Source: Mycobacterium gordonae (lineage in GTDB: Bacteria > Actinomycetota > Actinomycetes > Mycobacteriales > Mycobacteriaceae). From it: DNA of 47,457 bases. Location: positions 1 to 47,457 of the forward strand of contig NZ_LKTM01000320.1 in NCBI RefSeq assembly GCF_001417955.2, written 5' to 3'. Shown in pieces: positions 1 to 8,788 of this stretch. Position 1 is the first letter of the stretch. Each line of letters starts with the position of its first letter. The notes under the pieces are model-generated. The model was not told the origin of the DNA and searched no databases. It saw only the letters and a list, made by a program, of their open reading frames with translations. A program made the translations under genes and the position numbers.

Positions 1-189
1 GCGAGCGGTGAGGCCAAGCCTGACACCAAGCGCATCGTGGGGCCGACAGTGAAAAACGGGGCGCCGGTGCAGGGACGCATCACTGTTCCGCCGCCCGCGC
101 CGGCGGTGACCAAGCATGTTGACGGCAAGCCGGTTGCTACGCGGCGGATTTCACTGCCGGACGTCAAGCGCGATGACGAGGGGCGCTGA
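1..189 (+). CDS. C-terminal fragment of an unrecognised proline/basic-rich protein
   Basis: An open frame enters from the left edge and stops with TGA at 187-189, giving the last 62 residues of a protein. The tail is rich in Pro, Lys, Arg and Val (it contains VPPPAPAVTKHVDGKP and ends DVKRDDEGR), with no hydrophobic segment, so it looks like a disordered charged tail. The codons fit normal high-GC mycobacterial use, unlike the DNA just downstream. I do not recognise the family and the start lies outside the window. Confidence 0.6.
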   Translation, partial: ASGEAKPDTKRIVGPTVKNGAPVQGRITVPPPAPAVTKHVDGKPVATRRISLPDVKRDDEGR

Positions 190-301
190 CGGGGCCGTCA
201 GCAAATATCTATCGATGGTTTCTTGGGATTTATCTGCAGTTTATAGGCCCTGATGCTTGTTCGATCAGCAAATCCTGACTGGCGAATTTTCGCAGGAACG
301 T

Positions 302-307
302 TACGAT
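302..307 (+). promoter_or_regulatory. -10 box TACGAT, leaderless start of the small membrane protein gene
   Basis: TACGAT is followed by 6 bases and then GTG at 314. This is the spacing expected if transcription begins at the start codon. No Shine-Dalgarno lies near either possible start (TTG 257 or GTG 314), which favours the leaderless GTG. Confidence 0.4.
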
Positions 308-313
308 CCACGC

Positions 314-853
314 GTGTCGAATGTGCCTCCCCCGCAGCCTGCGCCACCAGCGTGGGCGGCAGCCCCGTCGTCTGCAGGTAGCCGTCCCTCGCGCGGGCTC
401 GCGATCGTGTCGCTTGTGATTGCTTTCGTGGCGATCGGCATCGCTATCGGTGCCTGGTTCCGGCCGCTGCCGAAGAGTGAGCCTCCGCGGGCGCCGACGT
501 ACTCAAGTCAGGAGGTCGCGGACGCGAAGTCGAAGGTGTGCGCTGCTTTCGACAACGTGCACCAAGCGGTCCGGAATAATTTCGCAAGAGATCAAGGCAC
601 TGACCCTAACCAGCAGCTCGTCGTGGCGCTAGCCGGCCAGCAGGCGCTGACAGCCGGAAGCTTGTTCCTTCAGACAACATTGTCTAGGCAACCAGCGACC
701 CCATCCGACCTTGCTGCGCAAGTCCAAAAGTTGATTGATGTTTTCCAAGGTCTTGCTATTGATTATCTCAATGGGCGCGGCAGTCCCGAGGTCGACTCGT
801 CACTCCGAGAAGGAGACGCCGCTACTCTGGCGATCCAGGGAATCTGCAAGTGA
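314..853 (+). CDS. Small proline-rich, single-pass membrane protein of unknown function
   Basis: A 179-residue protein from GTG 314; the frame is open further up to a TTG at 257, but the -10 box argues for 314. The N-terminus is Pro/Ala-rich (residues 4-20), then a basic Arg patch, then one strong membrane helix at about 29-49 (LAIVSLVIAFVAIGIAIGAWF). About 130 residues follow the helix, predicted outside the membrane and including a region with Gln/Leu helical character. There is one Cys in the early extracellular part and one near the C-terminus, so a disulfide is possible. The stop overlaps the next start (GTGA), implying translational coupling with the Rv2082-like gene. No known family is recognised. 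GC content is low for this genome. Confidence 0.7.
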   Translation: MSNVPPPQPAPPAWAAAPSSAGSRPSRGLAIVSLVIAFVAIGIAIGAWFRPLPKSEPPRAPTYSSQEVADAKSKVCAAFDNVHQAVRNNFARDQGTDPNQQLVVALAGQQALTAGSLFLQTTLSRQPATPSDLAAQVQKLIDVFQGLAIDYLNGRGSPEVDSSLREGDAATLAIQGICK

Positions 854-3048
854 CCGGCTTTCCTCCGGGTAAATGGTCATGGCTTCTGATCGGTGATCAA
901 TGGCCGGATGATGCTGATCTGGCCGCACTCACGGACGCCCAAACAAACCGAAGCAACATCGCGGCTAATTTTCTGCGCTTTTCGGAAGCGTTGCGCAATG
1001 CCCAAATCGGACCGCTAGCCGAGCAGCAGGGACACACCGTAGAAGATCTGCGTACCCTTTGTCATCAGGGTGAGCAACATGCCAAGAGGGTGGCCGACAG
1101 AAATCGGCGTAAGCAGAAATCGTACGCAGACGCTTATAACAGTGTTTTGAATCTGCGACACGACCTGACGGCTTTGGTTGAGGAAGCCAATTGTGAGATC
1201 CAGGGAATCGAAGCTTCAAGAGAGCCTGAGGCTATAAAGACAACTCAGATAACGGCCGCCATACAACGATTTCGTGCGCTCGCCAACATGCTTTCAGCCA
1301 AATACTCCGCAAACATACTAGAAGCAATTCAACTGGTCCTAGACACAGACGAAACAGGTGAATCGGCACGTCAATTCACATCTTCGCAAGGCTTAGAGCT
1401 TAGTGAAATGTTTCGACAATCCCGTGACGGGAGCATTCTTCGGGACCAGGTAAGCGCGATGTTGTCTAAACCAGGTACCGCGGCCGGGATAGTCACCAAG
1501 CCAGTGCCAGGCTCAAAACTCTCTCTAGGAGCGGTAGAAGGCGCCGCCGAAACACCAGGTTCATTCCTAGGCACAGGCAGAAATTTCTCGCCGCCAGATT
1601 GCTCCCCGGCCCCGCAGGCAAATCGAAGCAACCCCGGCAGTGCACTGGGCATCCCAGCGCAGTACCACCCGCCATCTCAATCGCCTCTGGCCCCACCCCG
1701 ATCTGCCGGAACCACTACAATCCCTGCGCCCCCTCCACCAGCGCAAACACCTGCGTTAGCGTCCCACTCGGGCGCAGGTGTATTGCCGCAGACTCCGCCG
1801 CCATCTGTGTCCAACCCAACTGCCGCCACGACAAGTGCCCTCTGGGCGCGATTGCCTGAACCTCCCCCCACCCCAACCATCTCCCCCACCGAACTAGCCC
1901 AAAGCTTCAACAAAGGCATGGAGTCGGGCGCGCCATTCTCGGCAGCCGCGCACGCAACGCCGTCTGTCCCGATCACATCGACCGAACCGCAGATTTCCCA
2001 TGCCGCGCAGACAATCCCGTCCGCGGTCGCGAATCCACAGGTGCACGTTCCAGTAGTCGATTCCCCGCCGCCGGTACACCACGCGCCGCCCGCTGAAGCG
2101 CCATCTACTCCGATAGTCGCTGCACCACAACCAATTTCGCCGACCGTAACGCCGCAGGCCGTAGGTCCGTTGCCGACCTACGGTTCCGATTTACGGCCTC
2201 CCGTCGCGACAACGATCAACCCGCCGCCTCCACCGAGCGCACCGCTCCCCCCGTCGGCCACGCCATCTTCCGCGCCGGTGACGCCTTCTGCGGGCCAATC
2301 CTCCGCCAACCAGCCGGCTGTCGTGCGTCAATCCGTCCCCACAAGTACCCCGCTGCCCCCTTCAGCGCAAGGAACCCAGGCCGTCGCCGCCACCGCAACC
2401 GGAGCCGCGATCGGAACTGCTTCGGCCGATGCCACTGCGCGAAAACGATTGCAGCGCTTGATCAACGCCGTCGCCCGTCAACAACCTCGCCTGGCCTGGG
2501 CTGCCGGAGACCGCGCCGATAAGACGACCCTGCTGGTGACCGATCTGGCCAGCGGATGGATCCCTCCCGGCATCGACCTGCCGTCGGCGGTAACCCTGCT
2601 ACCGCCGGCACGGCGCCGCGGCAACTTGGAAGCCCTACTCGGCGACGCCACCGTCACCGCCAGCTACACCCCGGTCCATCTCCTGCCCGACGACCTTGAA
2701 CCGAACCCCACCTCATCGCGACCCCGGTCCGTCCCAGACGTCACCGACCTCGGCTGGGAACTCAGCCAAGCCACCCAGTGGCGCGACGGCTTACCACGAT
2801 TGGCACACACCCTCGCTAAAGCGACCTCCGCCGGCACCGGCGTGCTGGACTCCGAGATCGACCTTCTGCGAGAGCATCTGGCAACGACAAGCAAGTGCGT
2901 CCTGGACAGTTATCCCGACCACGTCGACACCCACCAAGTGGGCAACTGGCAACTACTCGCTGCTATCGATGCCCTGGTGGGCGGCGACAGGGCGACCGCC
3001 AATTACCATCTCGCGTGGTTCCTTCAGGCACAGGTCACAAGTCCGTGA
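850..3048 (+). CDS. Rv2082-like proline-rich conserved hypothetical protein
   Basis: A 732-residue protein starting at a GTG that overlaps the preceding stop. It has three parts. Residues 1-220 are mainly helical and charged with coiled-coil character (ERNRRKQKSY-like stretch near 85, helices to about 190). Residues 220-540 are a long low-complexity linker rich in Pro, Ala, Ser and Thr. Residues 545-732 are a compact Trp-containing C-terminal domain (about 555 LAWAAGDRADKTTLLVTDLASGWIPPG). Architecture and length resemble Mtb Rv2082 (721 residues), and I recall similar C-terminal domains in Rv3899c, a locus with ESX-like neighbours. Function is unknown; a role with the preceding membrane protein is inferred from the overlap. 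The first 600 bases have about 50% GC, far below the neighbours. Confidence 0.75.
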   Translation: MTGFPPGKWSWLLIGDQWPDDADLAALTDAQTNRSNIAANFLRFSEALRNAQIGPLAEQQGHTVEDLRTLCHQGEQHAKRVADRNRRKQKSYADAYNSVLNLRHDLTALVEEANCEIQGIEASREPEAIKTTQITAAIQRFRALANMLSAKYSANILEAIQLVLDTDETGESARQFTSSQGLELSEMFRQSRDGSILRDQVSAMLSKPGTAAGIVTKPVPGSKLSLGAVEGAAETPGSFLGTGRNFSPPDCSPAPQANRSNPGSALGIPAQYHPPSQSPLAPPRSAGTTTIPAPPPPAQTPALASHSGAGVLPQTPPPSVSNPTAATTSALWARLPEPPPTPTISPTELAQSFNKGMESGAPFSAAAHATPSVPITSTEPQISHAAQTIPSAVANPQVHVPVVDSPPPVHHAPPAEAPSTPIVAAPQPISPTVTPQAVGPLPTYGSDLRPPVATTINPPPPPSAPLPPSATPSSAPVTPSAGQSSANQPAVVRQSVPTSTPLPPSAQGTQAVAATATGAAIGTASADATARKRLQRLINAVARQQPRLAWAAGDRADKTTLLVTDLASGWIPPGIDLPSAVTLLPPARRRGNLEALLGDATVTASYTPVHLLPDDLEPNPTSSRPRSVPDVTDLGWELSQATQWRDGLPRLAHTLAKATSAGTGVLDSEIDLLREHLATTSKCVLDSYPDHVDTHQVGNWQLLAAIDALVGGDRATANYHLAWFLQAQVTSP

Positions 3049-3064
3049 TATCGCATGCGATATC
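3047..3064. repeat. Perfect 18-bp palindrome GATATCGCATGCGATATC
   Basis: The palindrome starts inside the stop codon of the Rv2082-like gene and is followed by GCTTTT. It lies in the 71-base gap between this gene and the convergent pepE. It could form a 7-bp stem with a CATG loop and a short T tail (weak terminator), or be a protein-binding site. It is AT-rich compared with its surroundings. Confidence 0.6.
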
Positions 3065-3119
3065 GCTTTTCAGCCGGAGTCATGCCCCGGAATTCCGGTG
3101 CAGGTGTGACGGCTGAGGC

Positions 3120-4244
3120 CTACGAGACCGGCACCACGACGAGCTCATGCGGCTGGTTGTTGACCGACACCGCTCCGTCCGGCGTCACCACCACGATGTC
3201 CTCGATGCGAGCACCCCACCGCCCCGGAAAGTAAATGCCCGGCTCGATGGAAAACGCCATACCCGCGGCCAGCGGCAGTTCGTTGCCGGCAACGATGTAG
3301 GGCTCCTCATGCACACCCAATCCGATGCCATGCCCGGTGCGGTGCACGAAATACTCCGCCAAGCCGGCCTCGTCCAATACGTCGCGGGCCGCAGCATCGA
3401 CCTGCGACGCCGTCACACCTGGGCGGACCATTTCGAACGCGGCGCGCTGAGCCCGCTGCAGAACCGAATATTGTTGAGCAACAGCAGAATCCGGCTCACC
3501 AATGCTGTAGGTGCGGGTCGAATCCGAGTGATAACCGGGCGCATACACACCGCCGATGTCGACGACGACGATGTCGCCCTGCGCCAGCACACGGTCCGAA
3601 TAACCGTGATGCGGATCGGCGCCGTGCGGGCCTGACCCGACGATAACAAACGCCACCTCCGAATGCCCTTCTGCGACAATCGCTTCCGAGATATCAGCGG
3701 CGACCTCGGCCTCGGTCCGGCCCGGCACCAAGAACGAGGGCACCCGCGCGTGCACGCGGTCAATCGCGGCACCGGCCGCCCGCAGCGCGTCAATCTCGGC
3801 CGTCTCCTTGACCATCCGCAACTCCCGCAACACTTCGGTGGCGAGCACGGGCAATACACCCAACTCGGCAGCCAACGGCAACAGGTGCAAGGCCGGCATC
3901 CCGTCGGCCACCGCAACCGCGCCAGCCCCGCCCAGAGCACCGGAAACCAACGCATACGGGTTTTCCCCGTCGACCCAGTCCCGCACGCTCAAACCCAGTT
4001 CGAAGGCCGCCGAATCCTTCAATGACGCCAGCTCGAGCCGCGGCAGCACCACCGTCGGCTCGCCGGCGGCAGGGACCACCAAGGCAGTCAACCGCTCGAA
4101 CGTCTCCGCGCGTGACCCGAGCAGATAGCGCAGGTCATAGCCCGGCGTGATCACCAGCCCGGCCAAGCCGGCCCGCGCCGCCAGCGAAGCTGCGGCACCC
4201 AGCCGTCGGGCGTACACCTCGGCCTCGAATCGGTCAGCGTCCAT
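3120..4244 (-). CDS. pepE: Xaa-Pro dipeptidase-type metallopeptidase PepE
   Basis: A 374-residue M24 (creatinase/aminopeptidase P-like) peptidase, orthologous to Mtb Rv2089c (375 residues). The N-terminal half is the creatinase-like domain (LVITPGYDLRYLLGSRAETFERLTALV). The C-terminal pita-bread domain carries the metal ligands: Asp in VVVDIGGVY, Asp in HSDSTRTYS, His in HRTGHGIGLGVHEEPY, Glu in FSIEPGIYF, and Glu in WGARIEDIV. It should cleave X-Pro dipeptides in the cytoplasm with two Mn or Co ions. The frame extends further upstream, but the ATG at 4244 matches the family start and sits 7 bases after a -10 box. It is divergent from the exonuclease gene, with 40 bases between starts. Confidence 0.93.
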   Translation of the reverse strand: MDADRFEAEVYARRLGAAASLAARAGLAGLVITPGYDLRYLLGSRAETFERLTALVVPAAGEPTVVLPRLELASLKDSAAFELGLSVRDWVDGENPYALVSGALGGAGAVAVADGMPALHLLPLAAELGVLPVLATEVLRELRMVKETAEIDALRAAGAAIDRVHARVPSFLVPGRTEAEVAADISEAIVAEGHSEVAFVIVGSGPHGADPHHGYSDRVLAQGDIVVVDIGGVYAPGYHSDSTRTYSIGEPDSAVAQQYSVLQRAQRAAFEMVRPGVTASQVDAAARDVLDEAGLAEYFVHRTGHGIGLGVHEEPYIVAGNELPLAAGMAFSIEPGIYFPGRWGARIEDIVVVTPDGAVSVNNQPHELVVVPVS

Positions 4245-4251
4245 GGCAGCC

Positions 4252-4257
4252 AGGCTA
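4252..4257 (-). promoter_or_regulatory. -10 box TAGCCT, leaderless promoter of pepE
   Basis: On the minus strand TAGCCT is followed by 7 bases and the pepE ATG (4244). No Shine-Dalgarno precedes this ATG, so a leaderless transcript is likely. The match to TANNNT and the spacing are the only evidence. Confidence 0.45.
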
Positions 4258-4284
4258 ACCGGACGGCCTGGCAGGATTGTCAGC

Positions 4285-5235
4285 ATGCCCGCACCCCTGT
4301 TGTTGCTGGACGGCGCCAGCATGTGGTTTCGCTCGTACTTCGGCGTGCCCTCATCCATCAAGGCTCCCGACGGCAGACCGGTGAACGCCGTGCGCGGATT
4401 CATCGATTCCATGGCAGTGGTGATCACCCAGCACAAGCCGAGCAGGCTGGCCGTGTGCCTGGACCTGGACTGGCGCCCACAGTTCCGGGTGGACCTCATC
4501 CCCTCCTACAAAGCGCACCGCGTCGCCGAAGAAGAACCGGCCGGCGAACCTGACGTGGAAGAAGTTCCCGACGACCTCACCCCACAGGTCGACATGATCA
4601 TGGAGTTGCTGGACGCCTTCGGAATCCCCACGGCCGGCGCCCCGGGCTTCGAGGCGGACGACGTGCTGGGAACCCTGGCCGCCCAGGAACGCAACGACCC
4701 GGTGGTGGTGGTCAGCGGAGACCGCGATCTGCTGCAGGTGGTCGCCGACGAACCCGTCCCCGTGAAGGTGCTCTACCTGGGCCGCGGCCTGTCCAAGGCC
4801 ACCTTGTTCGGACCCGCCCAGGTCGCCGAACAGTACGGGGTCCCGGTCGACAGAGCCGGACCGGCCTACGCCGAACTCGCGTTGCTGCGCGGTGATCCGT
4901 CCGACGGCCTGCCGGGCGTGCCGGGCGTCGGCGAGAAGACCGCGGCCACGCTGCTCGCCCAGCATGGCTCCCTAAAGCAGATCGTGGCGGCGGCCGAAGA
5001 CCCAAAGTCCAAGATGGCCAAGGGGTTACGCACCAAGTTGAAATCCGCGACCGACTACATCGAGGCGGCTGAAAAGGTGGTGCGCGTGGCCACGGACGCG
5101 CCGGTCACCATCTCCACACCTACCGACGAGCTGCCGCTGCACGCGGCCGACCCGAAGCGCACCGCCGACCTTGCCAACCGGTACGGCGTCGGATCCTCGA
5201 TCTCTCGCCTGCAGAAAGCGCTCGACGCCCTGTGA
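4285..5235 (+). CDS. 5'-3' exonuclease / flap endonuclease, stand-alone PolA-N-like (Rv2090 family)
   Basis: A 316-residue FEN-family nuclease like the N-terminal domain of DNA polymerase I but as a separate gene. Acidic metal ligands are visible: Asp9 (LLLLDGASM), Asp60/Asp62 (VCLDLDW), Glu123-Asp125-Asp126 (FEADDVLG), Asp146/Asp148 (VSGDRDLLQ). An H3TH DNA-binding motif follows at about 207-224 (DGLPGVPGVGEKTAATLL). It should remove RNA primers or 5' flaps during replication and repair. The start ATG at 4285 begins MPAPLLLLDG, which matches the family; an upstream in-frame extension runs through the pepE promoter and is unlikely. It ends one base before the convergent DUF4333 gene. Confidence 0.9.
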   Translation: MPAPLLLLDGASMWFRSYFGVPSSIKAPDGRPVNAVRGFIDSMAVVITQHKPSRLAVCLDLDWRPQFRVDLIPSYKAHRVAEEEPAGEPDVEEVPDDLTPQVDMIMELLDAFGIPTAGAPGFEADDVLGTLAAQERNDPVVVVSGDRDLLQVVADEPVPVKVLYLGRGLSKATLFGPAQVAEQYGVPVDRAGPAYAELALLRGDPSDGLPGVPGVGEKTAATLLAQHGSLKQIVAAAEDPKSKMAKGLRTKLKSATDYIEAAEKVVRVATDAPVTISTPTDELPLHAADPKRTADLANRYGVGSSISRLQKALDAL

Positions 5236-5236
5236 C

Positions 5237-5950
5237 TTACTGAGGCCTGCCGACCTCGTACGTGCCCTTGTCGTCCTGGAAGGTCACCGTCACGTGCTTG
5301 TTGGCGCCGTCGATGCTCACGGTGCAGTCGAACGTGCCGCCCTTCTTGACGACCGGATCCGAACCGCCGTTGCACTTGACATCCTTGACGTTCTTGGCGC
5401 CGTAGCCGTTGGTCTCGTCGGTCAGAATCGACTGCACATCGGTATTGGCCTTGTTGACGTTGAGCTTGGTGGTGACGAAGAACCCGGGCACGACGAAACC
5501 GAGCACCAGGATGACGATCACGAAAAGCAGCGCGATGCCGCCGATCACGGCGCCAAGGAAGGCTTTGGAACGCTTCTTGCCCTGCGGCGCCTGAGCGTAA
5601 GGCTGCTGCGGGTACTGGCCCGGCTGTCCGTACTGCTGTGGCTGACCGTACTGCTGCGGCTGACCGTACTGCTGTGGCTGACCGTACTGCTGCGGCTGAC
5701 CGTACTGCGGGGTGGCGCCGTACTGGGTCGCCTGCGAACCGAGGTCTGAGCCATACCCCGGCGACTGCTGCGGGTATGCGGGATCAGCCGGCTGCTGGTA
5801 TCCGGGATACTCGGCGGCGGGGTACGACTGGGCATGCCAGGTCGCGTCCTGACCCCCCGGCTGCTGCTGCCATGGCGAGCCCGCCACGGTCGGGTCCGAG
5901 GAACCCCCTGGCGGCTGCCATGACTGGTTTGGCCCCTGCGGTCCACTCAT
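5237..5950 (-). CDS. DUF4333 membrane protein with Gln/Tyr/Pro-rich N-terminal repeats (Rv2091c-like)
   Basis: A 237-residue protein. Residues 1-125 are cytoplasmic and rich in Pro, Gln, Gly and Tyr, with tandem QQYGQP repeats at about 82-111. A basic KKRSK patch precedes one membrane helix at about 131-158. The outer C-terminal domain (160-237) has the DUF4333 pattern: KANTDVQSIL, then a Cys in DVKCNGG and a second in GTFDCTVSI, probably a disulfide, ending GTYEVGRPQ. Function is unknown; it is a cell-envelope protein shared by mycobacteria. A good Shine-Dalgarno (GAGGAG) lies about 6 bases before ATG 5950. Confidence 0.85.
   Translation of the reverse strand: MSGPQGPNQSWQPPGGSSDPTVAGSPWQQQPGGQDATWHAQSYPAAEYPGYQQPADPAYPQQSPGYGSDLGSQATQYGATPQYGQPQQYGQPQQYGQPQQYGQPQQYGQPGQYPQQPYAQAPQGKKRSKAFLGAVIGGIALLFVIVILVLGFVVPGFFVTTKLNVNKANTDVQSILTDETNGYGAKNVKDVKCNGGSDPVVKKGGTFDCTVSIDGANKHVTVTFQDDKGTYEVGRPQ
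5628..5710 (-). repeat. 18-bp tandem repeat encoding QQYGQP units
   Basis: Four consecutive 18-base units at 5628-5699 alternate exactly between T and C at one position (CTGTGG versus CTGCGG), and a partial fifth unit follows to 5710. The alternation suggests the array grew by duplication of a 36-base pair of units. Copy number probably varies between strains. Confidence 0.85.
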
Positions 5951-6040
5951 CGTTGCTCCTCAGTCTGATTTATCCTCGCCACCATCGGCCCCTGGTGGCC
6001 CCTGTACGCGTTCCGGATGTAACCGTAGCTCCGGCCTAGC

Positions 6041-8788
6041 CTACCCGGCGTCAACTGCGACGACGCCGCGCCGAATGTCATTGATAGCGCGCTTGGCCGT
6101 CGACCGCACGTCAGGGTCGGGCGCCGCGTTGCGCACCTGGTCCAGCAGGTCGAGCACCTGGCGGCACCAGCGCACGAAATCTCCTGCTGACAGCGGAGAT
6201 CCCGACCCGTACGCATCGGCGGCCGCCAGCGTCGCGGCCAGGTCGCCGCTACGCGCCCAGCGGTAGATCACCTGGACGAAGCCGTCGTCGGGTTCGCGGG
6301 TTTGACCGATCCGATGGGTCTGCTCGTCGGCGCGTAACGCCGCGGATAACCGCGCGGTCTGCCCGAGCGCCTGCCGCAGCCGCGGCGTCGGCACATCAGT
6401 GCCGAAGGGCGCCCCCGGACCGTCACCGCCGCGGGCCTCGTAGAGCACGGCCGACACCACCGCGGCCAACTCGGCGGGTTTCAGCCCCGCCCACGCGCCG
6501 GTGCGCAGGCACTCTGCCACCAAAAGGTCGCTCTCGCTGTAGATCCGGGCCAGCAACCGGCCGTCATCGGTGACGTGCGGGTCCGTCGGCGGCCCCTGGA
6601 TGAACTCGCGTTCGGTTAGCAGTCCGACGATCCGGTCGAAGGTGCGAGCCAGGGAGTTGGTGGCAGCGGCCACCTTTCGCTGCAGCTGCGCGTTGTCGCG
6701 TTCGATGCGCAGGTAGCGTTCGGCCTGGCGGACCTGCTCCTCCAGACCGGGGGAATTATGGGAAGGGTGCCGGCGCAGCTGCTCGCGCAACGACGTCAGC
6801 TCCGGGTCGTAATGGGAATCGTCCTTCGGACGCCGGCCTGCCGGAATCGTCAGGCCCTCCACCGCTGAGCGCAGCGCGGAGGCCAGGTCACGGCGCACCC
6901 GCGGCTGGCGGTGTTCGACCCGCTTGGGCAGCGTCATCGACCCGACCGGGGGCGTTGCACCCGAATAGTCGGCCGACGAGATGCGGCCGGCCCAGCGATG
7001 TTCGGTCAGCACCAGGGGTCGCGGGTCGTCGCGGTCGCGTGCGGATTCCAGGACCACCGCCAGCCCACCCCGCCGCCCGTGGTTGATGTTGATGATGTCA
7101 CCGCGCTTGAGGGCAGCCAGGGCATCACTGGCCGCCTGCCGTCGGTGCAGTCTGGACGCGCGGGCCTGGGACCGTTCCACCTCGCTGATCTGTGCCCGCA
7201 ACCGGGCATATTCGAGGACCGGAGCCTCATGCCCGCCCAACTCGGCCGCGATCTCGTCGAGCATCGTTTTGCCGCGGTCGATGCCGCGCACCAGACCGAC
7301 GACGGAACGGTCCGCCTGATACTGGGCGAACGACTGCTCGAGCAGCCGGTGCGCCTGTTCCGGGCCCAGCTGGTGCACCAGGTTAATCGTCATGTTGTAG
7401 GACGGCGCGAACGAGCTGCGGAGCGGGAACGTGCGGGTCGATGCCAGGCCGGCGACCTCCGACGGCTCGACGTCCGGGTGCCACAGCACGACCGCGTGGC
7501 CCTCGATGTCGATTCCCCGGCGCCCGGCACGCCCGGTCAGCTGGGTGTACTCCCCCGGGGTCAGCGGCACATGCTGCTCACCATTGAACTTGACCAGCTT
7601 CTCCAGCACGACCGTGCGGGCGGGCATGTTGATGCCCAGCGCCAGCGTTTCGGTCGCGAAGACCGCCCGGATCAACCCGGCCGTGAAGAGCTCCTCCACG
7701 GTGTGCCGGAAGGCCGGCAGCATGCCGGCGTGGTGGGCGGCGATGCCGCGCAACAACCCCTCGCGCCACTCGTAGTAGCCGAGCACGGCCAGGTCGGCAT
7801 CGGCCAGATCTCCGCAGCGGTGCTCGATGACCTCGGCGATCTGCGCGCGTTCCTGCTCGGTGGTCAGCTTCAGCGGCGAGCGCAGGCACTGCTGCACCGC
7901 GGCGTCGCAGCCGGCCCGGGAGAAGACGAAGGTGATGGCAGGCAGCAACCCGGCCGAGTCCAGGGCTGCGATGACGTCCGGACGCGCCGGCGGCCGGTAG
8001 AAGCGCGGCCGGGCGGGGCGTCCGGGATTGCGCCGGCGCGGCTGCCAGTCCGACATCCGGTCGGCCTCACGGCGGTTTGCGATGTGGCGCAGGAGTTCGG
8101 GGTTGACGTGCGGCTTGTCCTTGGCGGCGCCGTCGGAGCGATAGTCGAACAGGTCGAACATCCGCTTGCCGACCAGGACGTGTTGCCACAACGGCACCGG
8201 TCGGTGCTCGTCGACAACCACCGTGGTGTCGCCGCGCACCGTCTGTATCCAGCCGCCGAACTCCTCGGCGTTGCTCACCGTCGCCGACAGGCTGACCAGA
8301 CGCACCTCTTCGGGCAGGTGCAGGATGACTTCCTCCCACACCGGACCGCGCATCCGGTCGGCCAGGAAATGCACCTCATCCATCACCACGTGCGAAAGAC
8401 CTTGCAGTGCAGCCGAATCCGCGTAGAGCATGTTACGCAGCACCTCGGTGGTCATGACCACCACCGGGGCGTCGGCATTGACGGACAGGTCACCGGTCAG
8501 CAGCCCGATCTTGTACTTGCCGTAACGCACCGTCAGATCGGTGTGCTTCTGGTTGCTCAACGCCTTCAGCGGCGTGGTGTAGAAACATTTGCCGCCACCC
8601 GCCAGCGCCAGGTGCACGGCGAATTCACCGACGACCGTCTTACCCGCACCGGTCGGGGCGCAGACCAGCACCCCGTGACCGCCTTCCAGGGCGGCGCAGG
8701 CCCGCCGCTGGAAGTCGTCAAGGGGGAACGCCAGCTCGGCCGCGAACCGGGCCAGCTCGGGCAGGCCGATCTCAGGTGACGTCGTCAT
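6041..8788 (-). CDS. helY: Ski2-like DEAD/DEAH-box RNA helicase HelY
   Basis: A 915-residue superfamily 2 helicase orthologous to Mtb HelY (Rv2092c). Walker A is APTGAGKT (44-51), the DEVH box is at 137-140 and the SAT motif at 168-170. Motif VI-like QLTGRAGRRGID lies near 400. The C-terminal half contains the Ski2-type region with DSHCT-like helices (WARSGDLAATL, FVRWCRQVLDLLDQVR). It unwinds RNA or RNA-DNA duplexes, probably in RNA turnover. The start ATG overlaps the last 17 bases of tatC, so the order tatA-tatC-helY forms one transcription unit, probably led by pafB-pafC. Confidence 0.94.
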   Translation of the reverse strand: MTTSPEIGLPELARFAAELAFPLDDFQRRACAALEGGHGVLVCAPTGAGKTVVGEFAVHLALAGGGKCFYTTPLKALSNQKHTDLTVRYGKYKIGLLTGDLSVNADAPVVVMTTEVLRNMLYADSAALQGLSHVVMDEVHFLADRMRGPVWEEVILHLPEEVRLVSLSATVSNAEEFGGWIQTVRGDTTVVVDEHRPVPLWQHVLVGKRMFDLFDYRSDGAAKDKPHVNPELLRHIANRREADRMSDWQPRRRNPGRPARPRFYRPPARPDVIAALDSAGLLPAITFVFSRAGCDAAVQQCLRSPLKLTTEQERAQIAEVIEHRCGDLADADLAVLGYYEWREGLLRGIAAHHAGMLPAFRHTVEELFTAGLIRAVFATETLALGINMPARTVVLEKLVKFNGEQHVPLTPGEYTQLTGRAGRRGIDIEGHAVVLWHPDVEPSEVAGLASTRTFPLRSSFAPSYNMTINLVHQLGPEQAHRLLEQSFAQYQADRSVVGLVRGIDRGKTMLDEIAAELGGHEAPVLEYARLRAQISEVERSQARASRLHRRQAASDALAALKRGDIININHGRRGGLAVVLESARDRDDPRPLVLTEHRWAGRISSADYSGATPPVGSMTLPKRVEHRQPRVRRDLASALRSAVEGLTIPAGRRPKDDSHYDPELTSLREQLRRHPSHNSPGLEEQVRQAERYLRIERDNAQLQRKVAAATNSLARTFDRIVGLLTEREFIQGPPTDPHVTDDGRLLARIYSESDLLVAECLRTGAWAGLKPAELAAVVSAVLYEARGGDGPGAPFGTDVPTPRLRQALGQTARLSAALRADEQTHRIGQTREPDDGFVQVIYRWARSGDLAATLAAADAYGSGSPLSAGDFVRWCRQVLDLLDQVRNAAPDPDVRSTAKRAINDIRRGVVAVDAG

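Noticed and set aside
6911..8779. Open frame of about 622 codons opposite helY
   Set aside because: Same artefact; the HelY motifs on the minus strand are unambiguous.
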